Assembly: GCA_963811825.1 (NCBI GenBank)
Contig: CAWESS010000018.1
Location: 62,001 to 126,000 of the forward strand
Length of the DNA: 64,000 nt
Direction of reading: 5' to 3'
Source: Fodinibacter sp963811825
Lineage (GTDB): Bacteria > Actinomycetota > Actinomycetes > Actinomycetales > Dermatophilaceae
The position numbers were made by a program, and so were the translations under genes. Shown piece after piece: positions 1 through 8,939 of the stretch. The notes beneath the pieces are model-generated. The model saw only the letters and a list, made by a program, of their open reading frames with translations. It was not told the DNA's origin and did no database searches. Every line of letters starts with the position of its first letter. Within the stretch, counting starts at the first letter, position 1.

Positions 1-1
1 G

Positions 2-1432
2 GGGGAGCGCGCGCGGCGCCGCTCGACCCCGCTCATCGGCGCCGAACCCGTGGTCCCCGCCCCGGATGCCGTGGCACCGGCCCCGCCGAAGGCCTCGGCG
101 GGGCAGTCGGCACGTCCGAAGGCGGCGCCGAAGAAGGCTGCCTCGAAGAAGGCCGCGCCCAAGCAGAAGGCCGCGCCCAAGCGGAAGCCTGCGGCCGAGA
201 GGCCTGAGACCCGTCCCCAGAGCGACCAGCTGGTCGATCCCGGGACACCGGTCGCGGACGAGCCCACGGCACGCCGGCCCCACCGCCCCGCGCCGCAGGT
301 CCGCTCGGCCCCGTCGCGCGCGGCATCCAGGCAGTCGGGTGAGCGCCGCACCCGCTCGGCGCCGGTCCCGGTCGCGGAGGCCCCCCGGGCACCCAAGGTG
401 CGGCTCGACCCGCGTGAGAAGGCCCGCCGCGACGCCGCGCGGCCCCACCTGCGGATCGCCGAGCCCCCGCTCGACCCGACGGTCCACGCCGCACCGGAGC
501 GCACCGGCCTGCCACTGCCCGACATCGGTGACGCGCTCGCGGCGGCCGTGGGCATGCTGCGGTTCGGGGCCGAGGCTGCCGGCATCTCCCCGGAGGACGT
601 CGAGCGACGGGTCGCCCAGGTCCTGGCGTACATCCGGCGACGCGTCGAGGGTGACTACGACGTCGACGACTTCGGCTACGACGCCGACTTCACCGAGAAC
701 GTGTTCTACCCGATGCTGCGGCCCATCTACCGGCGCTGGTTCCGCATCGAGGTGCGCGGCATCGAGAACATCCCCGCCACGGGCGGTGCGCTCGTCGTGT
801 CCAACCACTCCGGCACGATCGCCATCGACTCGCTCATGGTGCAGCTCGCGATCCACGACGAGCACCCGCAGCACCGGGTGATGCGGGCCCTGGGCGCGGA
901 CCTCGTCTTCCAGACGCCGTTCCTCGGCACGATCGCGCGCCGTTCGGGGTCCACGCTCGCGACGAACTCCGACGCTGATCGGCTGTTCACCCAGGGCGAG
1001 CTCGTCGGGGTCTTCCCGGAGGGCTTCAAGGGCGTCGGCAAGCCGTTCAGCGAGCGCTACAAGCTGCAGCGGTTCGGCCGGGGCGGGTTCGTCGCCGCCG
1101 CACTTGCTGCCCAGGTGCCGATCATCCCCTGCTCGGTCGTCGGCGCCGAGGAGATCGCGCCGATCATCGGCAACATGGGCACGGTCGCCCGCCTGTTCGG
1201 GCTGCCCTACGCCCCCATCACGCCGACGTTCCCGCTGTTCGGTCCGCTCGGGCTGATCCCGCTGCCGAGCAAGTGGATCATCGAGTTCGGCGCCCCGATC
1301 CCCACCGACACCCAGGGCCCGGGCGCCGCGGACGACCCGATGCTCGTGTTCGACCTCACCGACCAGGTGCGCGAGACGATCCAGCAGACGCTGTACACCC
1401 TGCTCATGCAGCGGCGGTCGGTGTTCTTCTGA
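2..1432 (+). CDS. Lysophospholipid acyltransferase (PlsC-like) family protein, 5'-partial
   Basis: Probably transfers an acyl chain to a (lyso)phospholipid or related glycerolipid at the membrane. Counting from the GTG at 50, residues 1 to about 130 are a low-complexity tail of Ala, Lys and Pro, and the catalytic domain follows. The HX4D block of the family appears as SNHSGTIAID near residue 250, with six rather than four residues between His and Asp. The substrate motif FPEG lies near residue 322. The frame is open to the left edge, so the true start may lie outside the window; GTG50 is the first internal candidate. The stop overlaps the start of the glutaredoxin-like gene (TGATG). The family is clear; the substrate is unknown. 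Confidence 0.8.
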   Translation, partial: GERARRRSTPLIGAEPVVPAPDAVAPAPPKASAGQSARPKAAPKKAASKKAAPKQKAAPKRKPAAERPETRPQSDQLVDPGTPVADEPTARRPHRPAPQVRSAPSRAASRQSGERRTRSAPVPVAEAPRAPKVRLDPREKARRDAARPHLRIAEPPLDPTVHAAPERTGLPLPDIGDALAAAVGMLRFGAEAAGISPEDVERRVAQVLAYIRRRVEGDYDVDDFGYDADFTENVFYPMLRPIYRRWFRIEVRGIENIPATGGALVVSNHSGTIAIDSLMVQLAIHDEHPQHRVMRALGADLVFQTPFLGTIARRSGSTLATNSDADRLFTQGELVGVFPEGFKGVGKPFSERYKLQRFGRGGFVAAALAAQVPIIPCSVVGAEEIAPIIGNMGTVARLFGLPYAPITPTFPLFGPLGLIPLPSKWIIEFGAPIPTDTQGPGAADDPMLVFDLTDQVRETIQQTLYTLLMQRRSVFF

Positions 1433-1705
1433 TGGATGCCGGGCAGCAGCTGCCGGTGCGCGTCACCCTCATCGGCCGCCCGGGGTGCCACCTGTGCGAC
1501 ACCGCTCGCGAGACGATCGAGCGCGTGGCGGGCGAGCTCGGGCGTGGGGTGGCAGGAGCACTCGATCGATGCCGACCCGACGCTGCGCGAGGAGTGGGCC
1601 GAGCAGATCCCGGTCACGCTCGTCGACGGACGGCAGCACGACTACTGGCGGGTCGACGAGACCCGGCTTCGTGCGGCGCTCTCGGCCCCGCCCCGCCCGC
1701 GCTGA
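1432..1705 (+). CDS. Glutaredoxin-like (DUF836-type) protein, frameshifted
   Basis: Small thioredoxin-fold protein. It begins MDAGQQLPVRVTLIGRPGCH at ATG1432, with the redox motif CHLC in the strand-helix turn. After GELG near base 1541 the frame breaks, and the rest (VGWQEHSIDADPTLREEW, then IPVTLVDGR with the cis-Pro, then DYWRVDE) continues one base later to the stop at 1705. Removing one G from the GGG at 1540-1542 restores about 90 residues, the normal family length. The start overlaps the acyltransferase stop, so the two genes are probably cotranscribed and translationally coupled. The break is most likely a sequencing insertion; a genuine pseudogene cannot be excluded. Confidence 0.7.
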
Positions 1706-2400
1706 CCGACGTCGGCTGACGGCAGGCGGAGGATCAGCACTCCGAGCGCGAGGATCCACAGGTACCACGCCGTGTAGGCGTTCAGGCCCCAGAACTCCAG
1801 GGTCTCCAGGCCGACGGCCGTGGCGGTGGGGACGGCGAGCGCCCAGGCGCCGGCCAGGACGAGGCCGAGCCCGGCGAACCACCGGGGCAGGCGACGCGAC
1901 CGCAGCAGCAGGACCGCGATCCCGACGGCCCAGATGCCCTGGAGCAGCCAGCCGAGGTGCTCACCGAGCGCACCCCCGGCATACGCGTTGAGCACGTCGT
2001 AGGCCGCGGCCGTCGCCTCGCGCTCGGTCGCGGTGGCCGTGGGGTCGGTCCAGGCGTCGGCCAGGCCCGGCACGGCGATGGGCCAGCGCACCCAGCCGAG
2101 CATCTGGGCGAAGGCGCCGAGGACTCCGAAGGCGGCGACGGAGACTGCGGCCGGCGAGCCCCGCTCGAGCAGGTCGTGCAGGCCGATGGCGGCCGGGATG
2201 AGCACCAGGCTGGACAACAGGAAGAGGTAGAAGCCGAAGCGGACCCAGGCCTGCTCCTTCACGAAGGCATCGAGCGCGGTGGTCCCGGGCTCGTCGAGCA
2301 CCGCCGGCCAGCCGAACTGGGTGCCCAGGACGAGGTAGCCGAGAAGGCTCAGGACGCCGGAGGTGACCAGCAGGAGGCCGGTCATGGACGGGCGGCGCAT
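1642..2400 (-). CDS. DUF4386-like multi-pass membrane protein
   Basis: Integral membrane protein of about 250 residues starting MRRPSMTGLLLVTSGVLSLL. I see about six hydrophobic segments: the N-terminal helix, FGFYLFLLSSLVLIPAAIGL, the AAFGVLGAFAQMLG helix, LGWLLQGIWAVGIAVLLL, FAGLGLVLAGAWALAV and WYLWILALGVLIL. The arrangement resembles the DUF4386 family of unknown function. ATG2400 overlaps the stop of the SDR gene (ATGA), so it should be in the operon controlled by the neighbouring TetR regulator. The C-terminus runs 64 bases into the convergent glutaredoxin-like gene, so the last twenty or so residues may be artefactual. Confidence 0.6.
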   Translation of the reverse strand: MRRPSMTGLLLVTSGVLSLLGYLVLGTQFGWPAVLDEPGTTALDAFVKEQAWVRFGFYLFLLSSLVLIPAAIGLHDLLERGSPAAVSVAAFGVLGAFAQMLGWVRWPIAVPGLADAWTDPTATATEREATAAAYDVLNAYAGGALGEHLGWLLQGIWAVGIAVLLLRSRRLPRWFAGLGLVLAGAWALAVPTATAVGLETLEFWGLNAYTAWYLWILALGVLILRLPSADVGQRGRGGAESAARSRVSSTRQ

Positions 2401-3338
2401 CAGCGTGACCCGACCGGCTCGGTGCTGCGGGCGGCCGCGACGACCCGTGCGAGGGTCTGCTCCCAGCTCTCGGGGCCCCATCCGACGAGGTCGCGCGTCG
2501 CGGTGTCGTCGACGACGAACGGTGCGGTGAACTGGTAGGAGGTCCCGGACAGCTCACGCATCATGGGGGCGACCAGACCCACGACGCGGAGGGCGCGTGG
2601 GCCGAGCACCCGGACCGTGGGCTGCGCGACGTCGGCCGCGACGGCGATGTCGGACAGGGCCTCTCGCAGGGTTCGCGGCGGGGCGGTCGGCACGAGCCAC
2701 GCCTGGCCGTGTGCGCGCTCGTCGGAGGCGAGCTCGACGAGGAGCCGCGCGGTGTCGTGGGTGGTCGTCCAGCTGTGCGGCTGGTCCGCTGCGCCGAGCA
2801 CCCACGCCGTGCGGCCCGCGAGGACCGCCGGGGCGTTGCGCGCGAGGTGGGAGTTGCTGCCCGCGTCGGCGTAGTCGCTCGCGCGCACCTCGACGGCCCG
2901 GACCCGACCCGCCTCGTGGGCGGCGAGAGCGTCCTGCCACATGCGGACCCGGACCTCACCCTTGTGGTCGCTCGGGGCGAGCGGGGTGTCGTGCCCCATC
3001 GGGCCGGAGACCCTGCCGTAGCCGTAGAGGTTGCCGACGGTGGCGAGCACGGCATCCGCCGAGGCCGCCGCCTCGAGCAGGGAGGCGGCGATCGGGGGCC
3101 AGTCGGTGTCCCACCGGGTGTAGGTCGGGTTGGCGCAGTTGTAGATCGCGGTCGCGCCGGCGGCCAGCGACCGCATCCGCGGGGCGTCAGCCGCGTCGGC
3201 GGCGACCCGCTCGACGCCGGGGTGGTCGGGGCCACTCCCGGACCTGGTGACGATGCGGACGTGCGCACCGGCATCCGCGAGCAGGGTGGCGGTGCGGGTG
3301 CCGATCGGACCGGCACCGACGACGAGGTGGGTGTTCAT
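2400..3338 (-). CDS. NAD(P)-dependent epimerase/dehydratase (atypical SDR)
   Basis: 312-residue cytosolic oxidoreductase of the extended/atypical short-chain dehydrogenase family. The Rossmann glycine motif is at the extreme N-terminus (VVGAGPIGTRTA), followed by the acidic/basic cofactor region IVTRSGSG and an NCANP segment after the fourth strand. The expected Tyr-x-x-x-Lys pair is not obvious, which is usual for atypical SDRs. The start ATG3338 lies next to a run of TGATCA elements shared with the divergent TetR gene, and the stop overlaps the membrane-protein start. This is a classic regulator/target arrangement. The substrate cannot be read from sequence. Confidence 0.75.
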   Translation of the reverse strand: MNTHLVVGAGPIGTRTATLLADAGAHVRIVTRSGSGPDHPGVERVAADAADAPRMRSLAAGATAIYNCANPTYTRWDTDWPPIAASLLEAAASADAVLATVGNLYGYGRVSGPMGHDTPLAPSDHKGEVRVRMWQDALAAHEAGRVRAVEVRASDYADAGSNSHLARNAPAVLAGRTAWVLGAADQPHSWTTTHDTARLLVELASDERAHGQAWLVPTAPPRTLREALSDIAVAADVAQPTVRVLGPRALRVVGLVAPMMRELSGTSYQFTAPFVVDDTATRDLVGWGPESWEQTLARVVAAARSTEPVGSR

Positions 3339-3351
3339 GATGCTCCCTTGC

Positions 3352-3438
3352 GTGATCAGTGATCTCTGTTGTGATCAGTGAACACCCATCGCGTCGGCGA
3401 TTGCAAGAGCAGTGATCACATAACAGTGCGCTGATCAC
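3352..3438. promoter_or_regulatory. Divergent operator array of TGATCA elements
   Basis: Four copies of the palindrome TGATCA lie between the divergent SDR and TetR genes, at 3353-3358, 3372-3377, 3413-3418 and 3432-3437. They form two pairs with exactly 19 bp between copies in each pair. The inner sequence is extended to GTGATCAGTGA on the left and to GTGATCAC/CTGATCAC on the right. A palindromic TTGCAA (3401-3406), a possible -35 in either direction, sits between the pairs. This is the expected site for autoregulation by the TetR protein. Confidence 0.6.
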
Positions 3439-3460
3439 AACCGTGTGCTTGACTGGGCCC

Positions 3461-4187
3461 ATGCCGACGACGAACGGGCGAGCCCAGGGGGTGCGGGCCC
3501 GGGCCCGGGCCGAGATGCGCACGGAGATCCTCGATGCCGCTCGGCGGCAGCTCGCCCAGGAAGGGGCGGCCGCCCTGTCGCTGCGAGCGGTCGCCCGCGA
3601 GGTCGGCATGGTGTCGTCCGCGGTCTACCGCTACTTCGACAACCGTGACGCCCTGCTGACGGCCCTCATCATCGACGCCTACGACTCCCTCGGCGCTGCG
3701 GCCGAGGACGCGGAGGGACGCCTTCCCCGGGAGGACCTGCCGGGACGGTGGGTGGCGATCGCGGTGGCCGTGCGGGCGTGGGCGCTCGACAACCCGTCGC
3801 TCTACGCCCTCGTCTACGGGTCCCCGGTGCCCGGGCTACGCCGCACCGGAGGACACCGTCGCGCCGGCGACGCGGGTGACCAGGTTGCTCGCGGCGGTCC
3901 TCCAGGACGCACCGCGCACCGAGGTGGACTCGGCCGCCGCCATGCCATCGGGGCCGGACCTCTCGCCAGAGGCCGTGGAGGGACTGGCCCCGCTCGTGGA
4001 GTTCCTGGGTCCGGGCACCACCGATGGCCGGGCCGTCGTGGCCCTCATGGCGTGGACGTGGATCTTCGGTTCGGTCTCCTTCGAGCTCTTCGGTCACCTC
4101 AGCGGCGCGGTGGCGCCGGAGCGCCGGACGGCGGTCTTCGCGGCCGAGGCGCAGCAGGCAGCCGGGTGGCTCGGCCTGACCCCGTGA
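3461..4187 (+). CDS. TetR/AcrR family transcriptional regulator, frameshifted
   Basis: DNA-binding repressor. The N-terminal helix-turn-helix is intact: ILDAARRQLAQEGAAALSLR, then AVAREVGMVSSAVYRYFDNR, followed by DALLTALIIDAY. The C-terminal ligand domain is of the TetR_C_13/WHG type (VRAWALDNPSLYALVYGSP). After PVPG the frame shifts at the GGG of 3833-3835. The continuation in the next frame (YAAPEDTVAPATRV, then WTWIFGSVSFELFGHL) runs to the stop at 4187. Removing one G restores a normal protein of about 240 residues. ATG3461 is preferred over the upstream GTG3443. Divergent from the SDR gene across the TGATCA array; it probably represses both. Confidence 0.75.
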
Positions 4188-4273
4188 GCGTGCCGACCTG
4201 ACCGTCCACCAGCCTTTTGTCGAGGCTTGTAGCACACACGGGAGTGAGGAGTCTCACGGGGTCCTCGACGACT

Positions 4274-4302
4274 TTGTGCAGGCGTTCACAAGACCGTACG
4301 CT
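4274..4302 (+). promoter_or_regulatory. Rex operator and overlapping promoter for rex-hemACDB
   Basis: TTGTGCAGGCGTTCACAA at 4274-4291 is an 18-bp palindrome of the Rex-operator type (TTGTGnnnnnnnnCACAA), about 105 bp before rex. A promoter can be fitted over it: TTGTGC (4274-4279), a 17-bp spacer, then TACGCT (4297-4302). The operator would cover the -35 element. Autoregulation of rex-hem by Rex is established in Streptomyces; its presence here is inferred from the match and position. Confidence 0.75.
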
Positions 4303-4396
4303 GACGGTCTCACCCGCTGGCCGGGCCGCTGATCAGTGTGCGACCGCCCGCTCCGATCCGGCTGCGCGGGCCCGCGAAAGGAGTCGGTGAGCGACT

Positions 4397-5062
4397 GTGT
4401 CCGACGCAGCGACCACCCGCCGGGGCATCCCGGAGGCCTCGGTGGCCCGCCTTCCCGGGTACCTGCGGGCGCTGACGGCGCTCGAGGCGCAGGGTGTGGT
4501 GTCGGTCAGCTCCGAAGAGCTCGCGAGCGCTGCCGGTGTCAGTTCGGCGATGCTGCGCAAGGACCTCTCGCACCTCGGGTCCTACGGCGTGCGGGGGGTC
4601 GGGTACGACGTCGAGCGACTGGCGTCCGAGATCACTGCGGCGCTGGGCCTGACCCAGGACTGGCCGGTCGCCATCGTCGGCATGGGCAACCTCGGTCGCG
4701 CCCTCGCGGCCTACGGCGGCTTCGCCGAGCGGGGCTTCGAGGTCATCGCGCTGCTCGACGGTGACTCGCGCGTCGTCGGTGACGAGGTCGCCGGCCGACG
4801 CGTGCGCCCGATGGCCGACCTCACCGGCCTCGTCTCCGACGACGGCCTGGCCATCGGTGTCATCGCGACCCCGTCCGCGGGGGCGCAGGACGCCTGCGAG
4901 CACCTCGTCGCCGCCGGGGTCCGCTCGGTGCTGAACTTCGCACCCGCCGTCCTGGCGGTGCCCGAGGGTGTCGTCGTGCGCAACGTCGACCTGTCCACCG
5001 AGCTGCAGATCCTCGCCTTCCACGGGCAGCGGGTCGCGGTCGCGGAGGTGGCGTCGTCATGA
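4397..5062 (+). CDS. rex: Redox-sensing transcriptional repressor Rex
   Basis: 221-residue repressor that binds DNA when the NADH/NAD+ ratio is low and releases it when NADH rises. The N-terminal winged helix includes VSSEELASAAGVSSAMLRKD and LSHLGSYGVRGVGYDV, the Rex signature. The Rossmann domain starts at VAIVGMGNLGRALA, with the NAD-binding acidic segment VIALLDGD. The C-terminal swap helix ends the protein. Start GTG4397 follows an AAAGGAG at about 4378-4384. It overlaps hemA by four bases (ATGA) and leads the heme operon, the same order as in Streptomyces. The palindrome at 4274-4291 is its probable own operator. Confidence 0.95.
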   Translation: MSDAATTRRGIPEASVARLPGYLRALTALEAQGVVSVSSEELASAAGVSSAMLRKDLSHLGSYGVRGVGYDVERLASEITAALGLTQDWPVAIVGMGNLGRALAAYGGFAERGFEVIALLDGDSRVVGDEVAGRRVRPMADLTGLVSDDGLAIGVIATPSAGAQDACEHLVAAGVRSVLNFAPAVLAVPEGVVVRNVDLSTELQILAFHGQRVAVAEVASS

Positions 5063-6366
5063 GCCTCGTCGTCCTCGGGCTGTCGCACCACGGCGCCCCC
5101 CTGCCGCTGCTGGAGTCCGTCGCGCTCGACCCCGAGGCGCGCACGGCCCTCGAGCAGGCGGTGCTGCGCTCGGAGCACGTCACCGAGGCGGTCGTCGTCT
5201 CCACGTGCAACCGCACCGAGGTGTATGCCGAGTGCCTCACCTTCCACGGGGCCCTGGCCGACATCACCTCCGCACTGGCCGACACCTGTGCCGTCGACCG
5301 GGCCGAGCTGCAGCCCCACCTGTTCGTCCACTACGAGGACCGCGGCATCGCGCACGTGTTCGGTGTGGCTGCCGGTCTCGACTCGATGGCCGTCGGCGAG
5401 GCCCAGATCCTCGGGCAGGTGCGGCGCTCGCTCGCTCGTGCCCAGCGCCACGGCCATGTCGGCCCGGCGCTCAACACGGTGCTCCAGCAGGCGCTGCGCG
5501 TCGCGAAGCGGGTGCACACCGAGACGGGGATCGACCTCGTGAGCGGGTCCCTCGTGCAGGCGGGGCTGGCCAGGGCGCAGGGTGCCCTCGGCCCCCTCGA
5601 CCAGTTGTCCGTGCTCGTCGTCGGCGCCGGCGGCATGGGTGCCCTCGCCGCGAGCACCGTCTCCCGGTCGGGAGCCCGCACCGTGGTCGTCGCCAACCGC
5701 AACCACGACCGGGCCCGGACGGTGGCCGGCCGGGTCGGGGGCACTGCCCGGCACCTCAGCGAGCTCGCTGCGGCCCTCGTCGAGGCCGACGTCGTCATCT
5801 CCTCGACCGGGGCCCCGGGGCGGGTGATCGGTGTCGACGACGTCCGCCGGGCACTGGACGCCCGAGGCGGTCGCCCGCAGGTGCACATCGACCTGGCCCT
5901 TCCCCACGACATCGACCTCGCCGTCGGCGAGCTGCCCGGGGCCACCCGCGTGGGCCTGGCCGAGCTCGGCGCAGACCTTGCGGATGCCGGGTCGGCGCCC
6001 CAGGTCGCCGAGGCCGGCGACCTCGTGACCGCCGAGGTGGCTGCCTACCTCATGGCTCGCTCGGCGGAGGCCGTGGCACCCACCGTCACGGCGCTGCGCA
6101 CCCACGCGGGCGTCCTCGTCGAGGAGGAGCTGCGGCGGCTCGAGCGGCGGACCCCGAGCCTCACCGAGTCCGAGCGCGCCGAGGTGCGCCGGGCCGTGGA
6201 GCGAGTCGTCGACAAGCTGCTCCACACCCCGACGGTGCGGGTCAAGGAACTGGCTCAGGACGGACAGGGCGGCAGCTACGCCAGGGCGCTCAGCGAGCTG
6301 TTCGACCTCGACCCCCGCGACGTCTCGCTCGTCTCGGCCCCTCCCACGCTTCCCGAGGAGGGATGA
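5059..6366 (+). CDS. hemA: Glutamyl-tRNA reductase
   Basis: First committed enzyme of C5 heme synthesis; it reduces glutamyl-tRNA to glutamate-1-semialdehyde with NADPH. At 435 residues it has family length. The catalytic Cys is in VVSTCNRTEVYAE (about residue 50), followed by GEAQILGQVRRSL, the NADPH domain at VLVVGAGGMGALAA, and the C-terminal dimerisation helices with RRAVERVVDKLLHTPTVRVK. It is coupled to rex upstream and hemC downstream by ATGA overlaps. The product goes to HemL, encoded at 13.5 kb. Confidence 0.96.
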   Translation: MSLVVLGLSHHGAPLPLLESVALDPEARTALEQAVLRSEHVTEAVVVSTCNRTEVYAECLTFHGALADITSALADTCAVDRAELQPHLFVHYEDRGIAHVFGVAAGLDSMAVGEAQILGQVRRSLARAQRHGHVGPALNTVLQQALRVAKRVHTETGIDLVSGSLVQAGLARAQGALGPLDQLSVLVVGAGGMGALAASTVSRSGARTVVVANRNHDRARTVAGRVGGTARHLSELAAALVEADVVISSTGAPGRVIGVDDVRRALDARGGRPQVHIDLALPHDIDLAVGELPGATRVGLAELGADLADAGSAPQVAEAGDLVTAEVAAYLMARSAEAVAPTVTALRTHAGVLVEEELRRLERRTPSLTESERAEVRRAVERVVDKLLHTPTVRVKELAQDGQGGSYARALSELFDLDPRDVSLVSAPPTLPEEG

Positions 6367-7320
6367 GCATGCTGCGCCTCGGCACCCGCCGCTCGGCCCT
6401 CGCGACGACCCAGTCCTCGTGGGTGGCCGACCAGTTGCGCGCGCTCGGTCATCACGTCGAGCTCGTCGAGGTGAGCACGGAGGGTGACCGCGACCAGACC
6501 ACTCCGCTGGCCCAGCTCGGCGGCACCGGGGTGTTCGTCTCCGCGCTGCGCGCCGCCCTCGTCGAGGGTCGGGTCGACCTGGCCGTGCACTCCCTCAAGG
6601 ACCTCCCGACGACGCCCGATCCCGACACGACCGTCGCAGCCGTTCCGGTGCGCGAGGACCCCCGCGACGCCCTCGTCGCGCGCGACGGACTCACCCTCGG
6701 CGAGCTGCCCGCAGGGTCCACCGTCGGTACCGGTTCACCGCGACGGCGCGCCCAGCTCGAGGCCCTGGGTCTCGGGCTCGTCGTCACCGAGCTGCGGGGA
6801 AACGTCGACACCCGGATGCGGCAGGTCGCGGAGGGCCACCTCGACGCCGTGCTCCTCGCAGCTGCCGGTCTGCGCCGACTGGGCCGCATCGCCGAGGCGA
6901 GCGAGCTGCTCGACCCCATCCAGATGCTCCCGGCACCCGGGCAGGGTGCCCTCGCCGTCGAGGTGCGCCGCGACGACGCTCGTGACCGCGGCCGTCGTCG
7001 CAGCCCTCGACGACGTCGACACCCGCACCTGCACCACCGCGGAGCGCACGCTCCTCGCCGAGCTCGAGGCGGGGTGCTCGGCCCCGGTCGGCGCCCTCGC
7101 CGAGGTGGTCGAGGGCTTCGACGGCCCCGAGCTCTCGCTGCGGGCGGTCGTCACGACTCCCGACGGCACCGCCGACCTGCGTCGCTCGATCGTGGGCGAC
7201 CCCTCCGACCCTGCCGACCTCGGGAGGCGCCTCGCGCACCTCCTCCTCGAGGACGGCGCAGCACAGCTGATGTCCGACACGACCATGACCGACCACCCCG
7301 CCACGGAGCGTGCCCTGTGA
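6363..7320 (+). CDS. hemC: Hydroxymethylbilane synthase (porphobilinogen deaminase), frameshifted
   Basis: Joins four porphobilinogens into hydroxymethylbilane. Domain 1 starts MSMLRLGTRRSALATTQSSW; LAVHSLKDLPTT and VGTGSPRRRAQL are family blocks with the substrate-binding Arg and Lys residues, and LPAPGQGALAVE follows. At about 6977 the frame breaks after RRDD. Domain 3 continues in the next frame: LVTAAVVAALDDVDTRTCTT, then ELEAGCSAPVGALAE, whose Cys holds the dipyrromethane cofactor, to the stop at 7320. Deleting one G in GACGACGCTC restores about 318 residues. An inactive hemC between intact heme genes is implausible, so a sequencing insertion is likely. Confidence 0.9.
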
Positions 7321-8939
7321 GCCCCACGCGATCGACCTCCCCCTCCACCCCCCGCACGCCGGCCCAGGTGGCCTTCGTCGGCGCCGGACCCGGCGACCCC
7401 GGGCTGTTGACCGTGCGTGCCTGCGAGCTGCTCGCCGCGGCCGACGCCGTCGTCATCGACCAGGTGGCCCGGCACGACGTCGTCGAGCGCTGGTGCGCAC
7501 CCGGCATCCCCGTGGTGGATGCCGGGCACGGTGACCACGGTGAGTCCCTCACCCACGCCTCGCGGGCCAAGCTCGTCGTGCGCGCCGCGAAGGCGCACCC
7601 CGGTGGCCTCGTCGTCCGGTTGATGGACGGTGACCCCGCCGTCTTCAACGGCCTCGCCGAGGAGGCAGCGGCCTGCGCCAAGGCCGGTGTGTCCTTCGAG
7701 GTCGTGCCCGGCGTCAGCTCGGTGACCGCCGTCCCGTCGTATGCCGGGGTGCCCCTCACGTCGGCCACGTCCACCGGGGTGCACGTCCTCGTCGCGGGCG
7801 GACGCGGCGTCGACCTCAGTGGTGCCGTCGACCCCAAGGTCACCGTCGTGGTCATCGGGCAGCCGGACAAGGCTGCGCAGACGTTCGACGCGCTCATCGC
7901 CGCCGGGCGGGACGGCGCGACACCCGTGGCCGTGACCGAGCGCGGCACGAGCACCGACCAGCGCACCGTCACCACCACCCTGGCGGATGCCGGCCAGACG
8001 ATGGCCGACGGGCTCTTCCCCGTGCTGGCCGTCGTGGGGTCCACTGTCACCATGCGCGAGACGTTGTCGTGGTTCGAGACCAAGCCGCTCTTCGGGTGGG
8101 AGGTCCTGGTGCCGCGCACGAAGGAACAGTCCGCCTCGACGTTGGCGCGCCTGCAGCGCCACGGCGCCCACGCCAGCGTCGTTCCGACCATCTCGGTCGA
8201 GCCGCCGCGCACCCCGCAGCAGCTCGAGCGGGCCGTCAAGGGCATGGTCACCGGTCGCTACGAGTGGGTCGGCTTCACCTCCGTCAACGCCGTGCGGGCC
8301 ATCCGCGAGAAGTTCGACGAGTTCGGGCTCGACGCCCGCTCGTTCGCCGGCCTGCGGGTCGCCGCCGTCGGTGGGGTCACGGCGCAGGCCCTGCGCGACT
8401 GGGGCATCACCCCCGACCTGGTGCCGACGGGGGAGCAGTCGGCCCAGGGACTGCTCGAGGTGTGGCCGGCCTTCGACGCCGACCTCGACCCGATCGCCCG
8501 TGTCTTCCTGCCGCGGGCCGACATCGCCACCGAGACGCTCGTCGCCGGCCTGCAGGAGATCGGCTGGGAGGTCGACGACGTCACGGCCTACCGCACGGTG
8601 CGCGCCGCCCCGCCGGCCGCGCCGGTGCGCGACGCCATCAAGAACGGCTCGTTCGACGCCGTCCTGTTCACGTCGAGCTCGACGGTGCGCAACCTGGTCG
8701 GCATCGCCGGGAAGCCGCACCCGACGACGGTCATCGCCTGCATCGGGCCGGCCACGGCCAAGGCTGCGGAGGAGCTCGGTCTGCGGGTCGACGTGCTGGC
8801 GCCGGAGGCCAACGCCGACGCGCTCGTCGACGCCCTCGCCGACCACGGCCGCTCGCTGGCACTGGCCGCACAGGAGGCCGGTCAGGCCGTCCTGCGTCCG
8901 AGCCAGCGTCGGCCGGGCTCGCGTCGTCGCGCCACGTGA
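7317..8939 (+). CDS. hemD: Fused uroporphyrinogen-III C-methyltransferase / uroporphyrinogen-III synthase
   Basis: 540-residue bifunctional enzyme. Residues about 18-255 form the SAM-dependent methyltransferase domain (CobA/CysG type): VAFVGAGPGDPGLLTVRACE, VVIDQVA, GLVVRLMDGDPAVFNGLAEE and VVPGVSSVTAVPSYAGVPLT. Residues about 265-525 form the HemD domain, which closes hydroxymethylbilane to uroporphyrinogen III: FGWEVLVPRTKEQSA, YEWVGFTSVNAVRA, FLPRADIATETL, FDAVLFTSSSTVRNL and CIGPATAKAAEELG. The fusion is usual in actinobacteria and puts the heme/siroheme branch in one chain. GTG7317 overlaps the hemC stop. The C-terminal tail is basic and disordered. Confidence 0.93.
   Translation: MSPTRSTSPSTPRTPAQVAFVGAGPGDPGLLTVRACELLAAADAVVIDQVARHDVVERWCAPGIPVVDAGHGDHGESLTHASRAKLVVRAAKAHPGGLVVRLMDGDPAVFNGLAEEAAACAKAGVSFEVVPGVSSVTAVPSYAGVPLTSATSTGVHVLVAGGRGVDLSGAVDPKVTVVVIGQPDKAAQTFDALIAAGRDGATPVAVTERGTSTDQRTVTTTLADAGQTMADGLFPVLAVVGSTVTMRETLSWFETKPLFGWEVLVPRTKEQSASTLARLQRHGAHASVVPTISVEPPRTPQQLERAVKGMVTGRYEWVGFTSVNAVRAIREKFDEFGLDARSFAGLRVAAVGGVTAQALRDWGITPDLVPTGEQSAQGLLEVWPAFDADLDPIARVFLPRADIATETLVAGLQEIGWEVDDVTAYRTVRAAPPAAPVRDAIKNGSFDAVLFTSSSTVRNLVGIAGKPHPTTVIACIGPATAKAAEELGLRVDVLAPEANADALVDALADHGRSLALAAQEAGQAVLRPSQRRPGSRRRAT

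Noticed and set aside
3401..3424. A sigma70 promoter for the TetR gene using TTGCAA and CATAAC
   Set aside because: The spacing is only about 12 bp, too short; TTGCAA is mentioned only as a possible shared -35.
4968..8939. A 1323-codon open frame spanning hemA to hemD
   Set aside because: Its first third is an antisense-free shadow of hemA. Only the hemC and hemD parts carry family sequence, so it is high-GC frame openness joined to two real genes, not a fusion.
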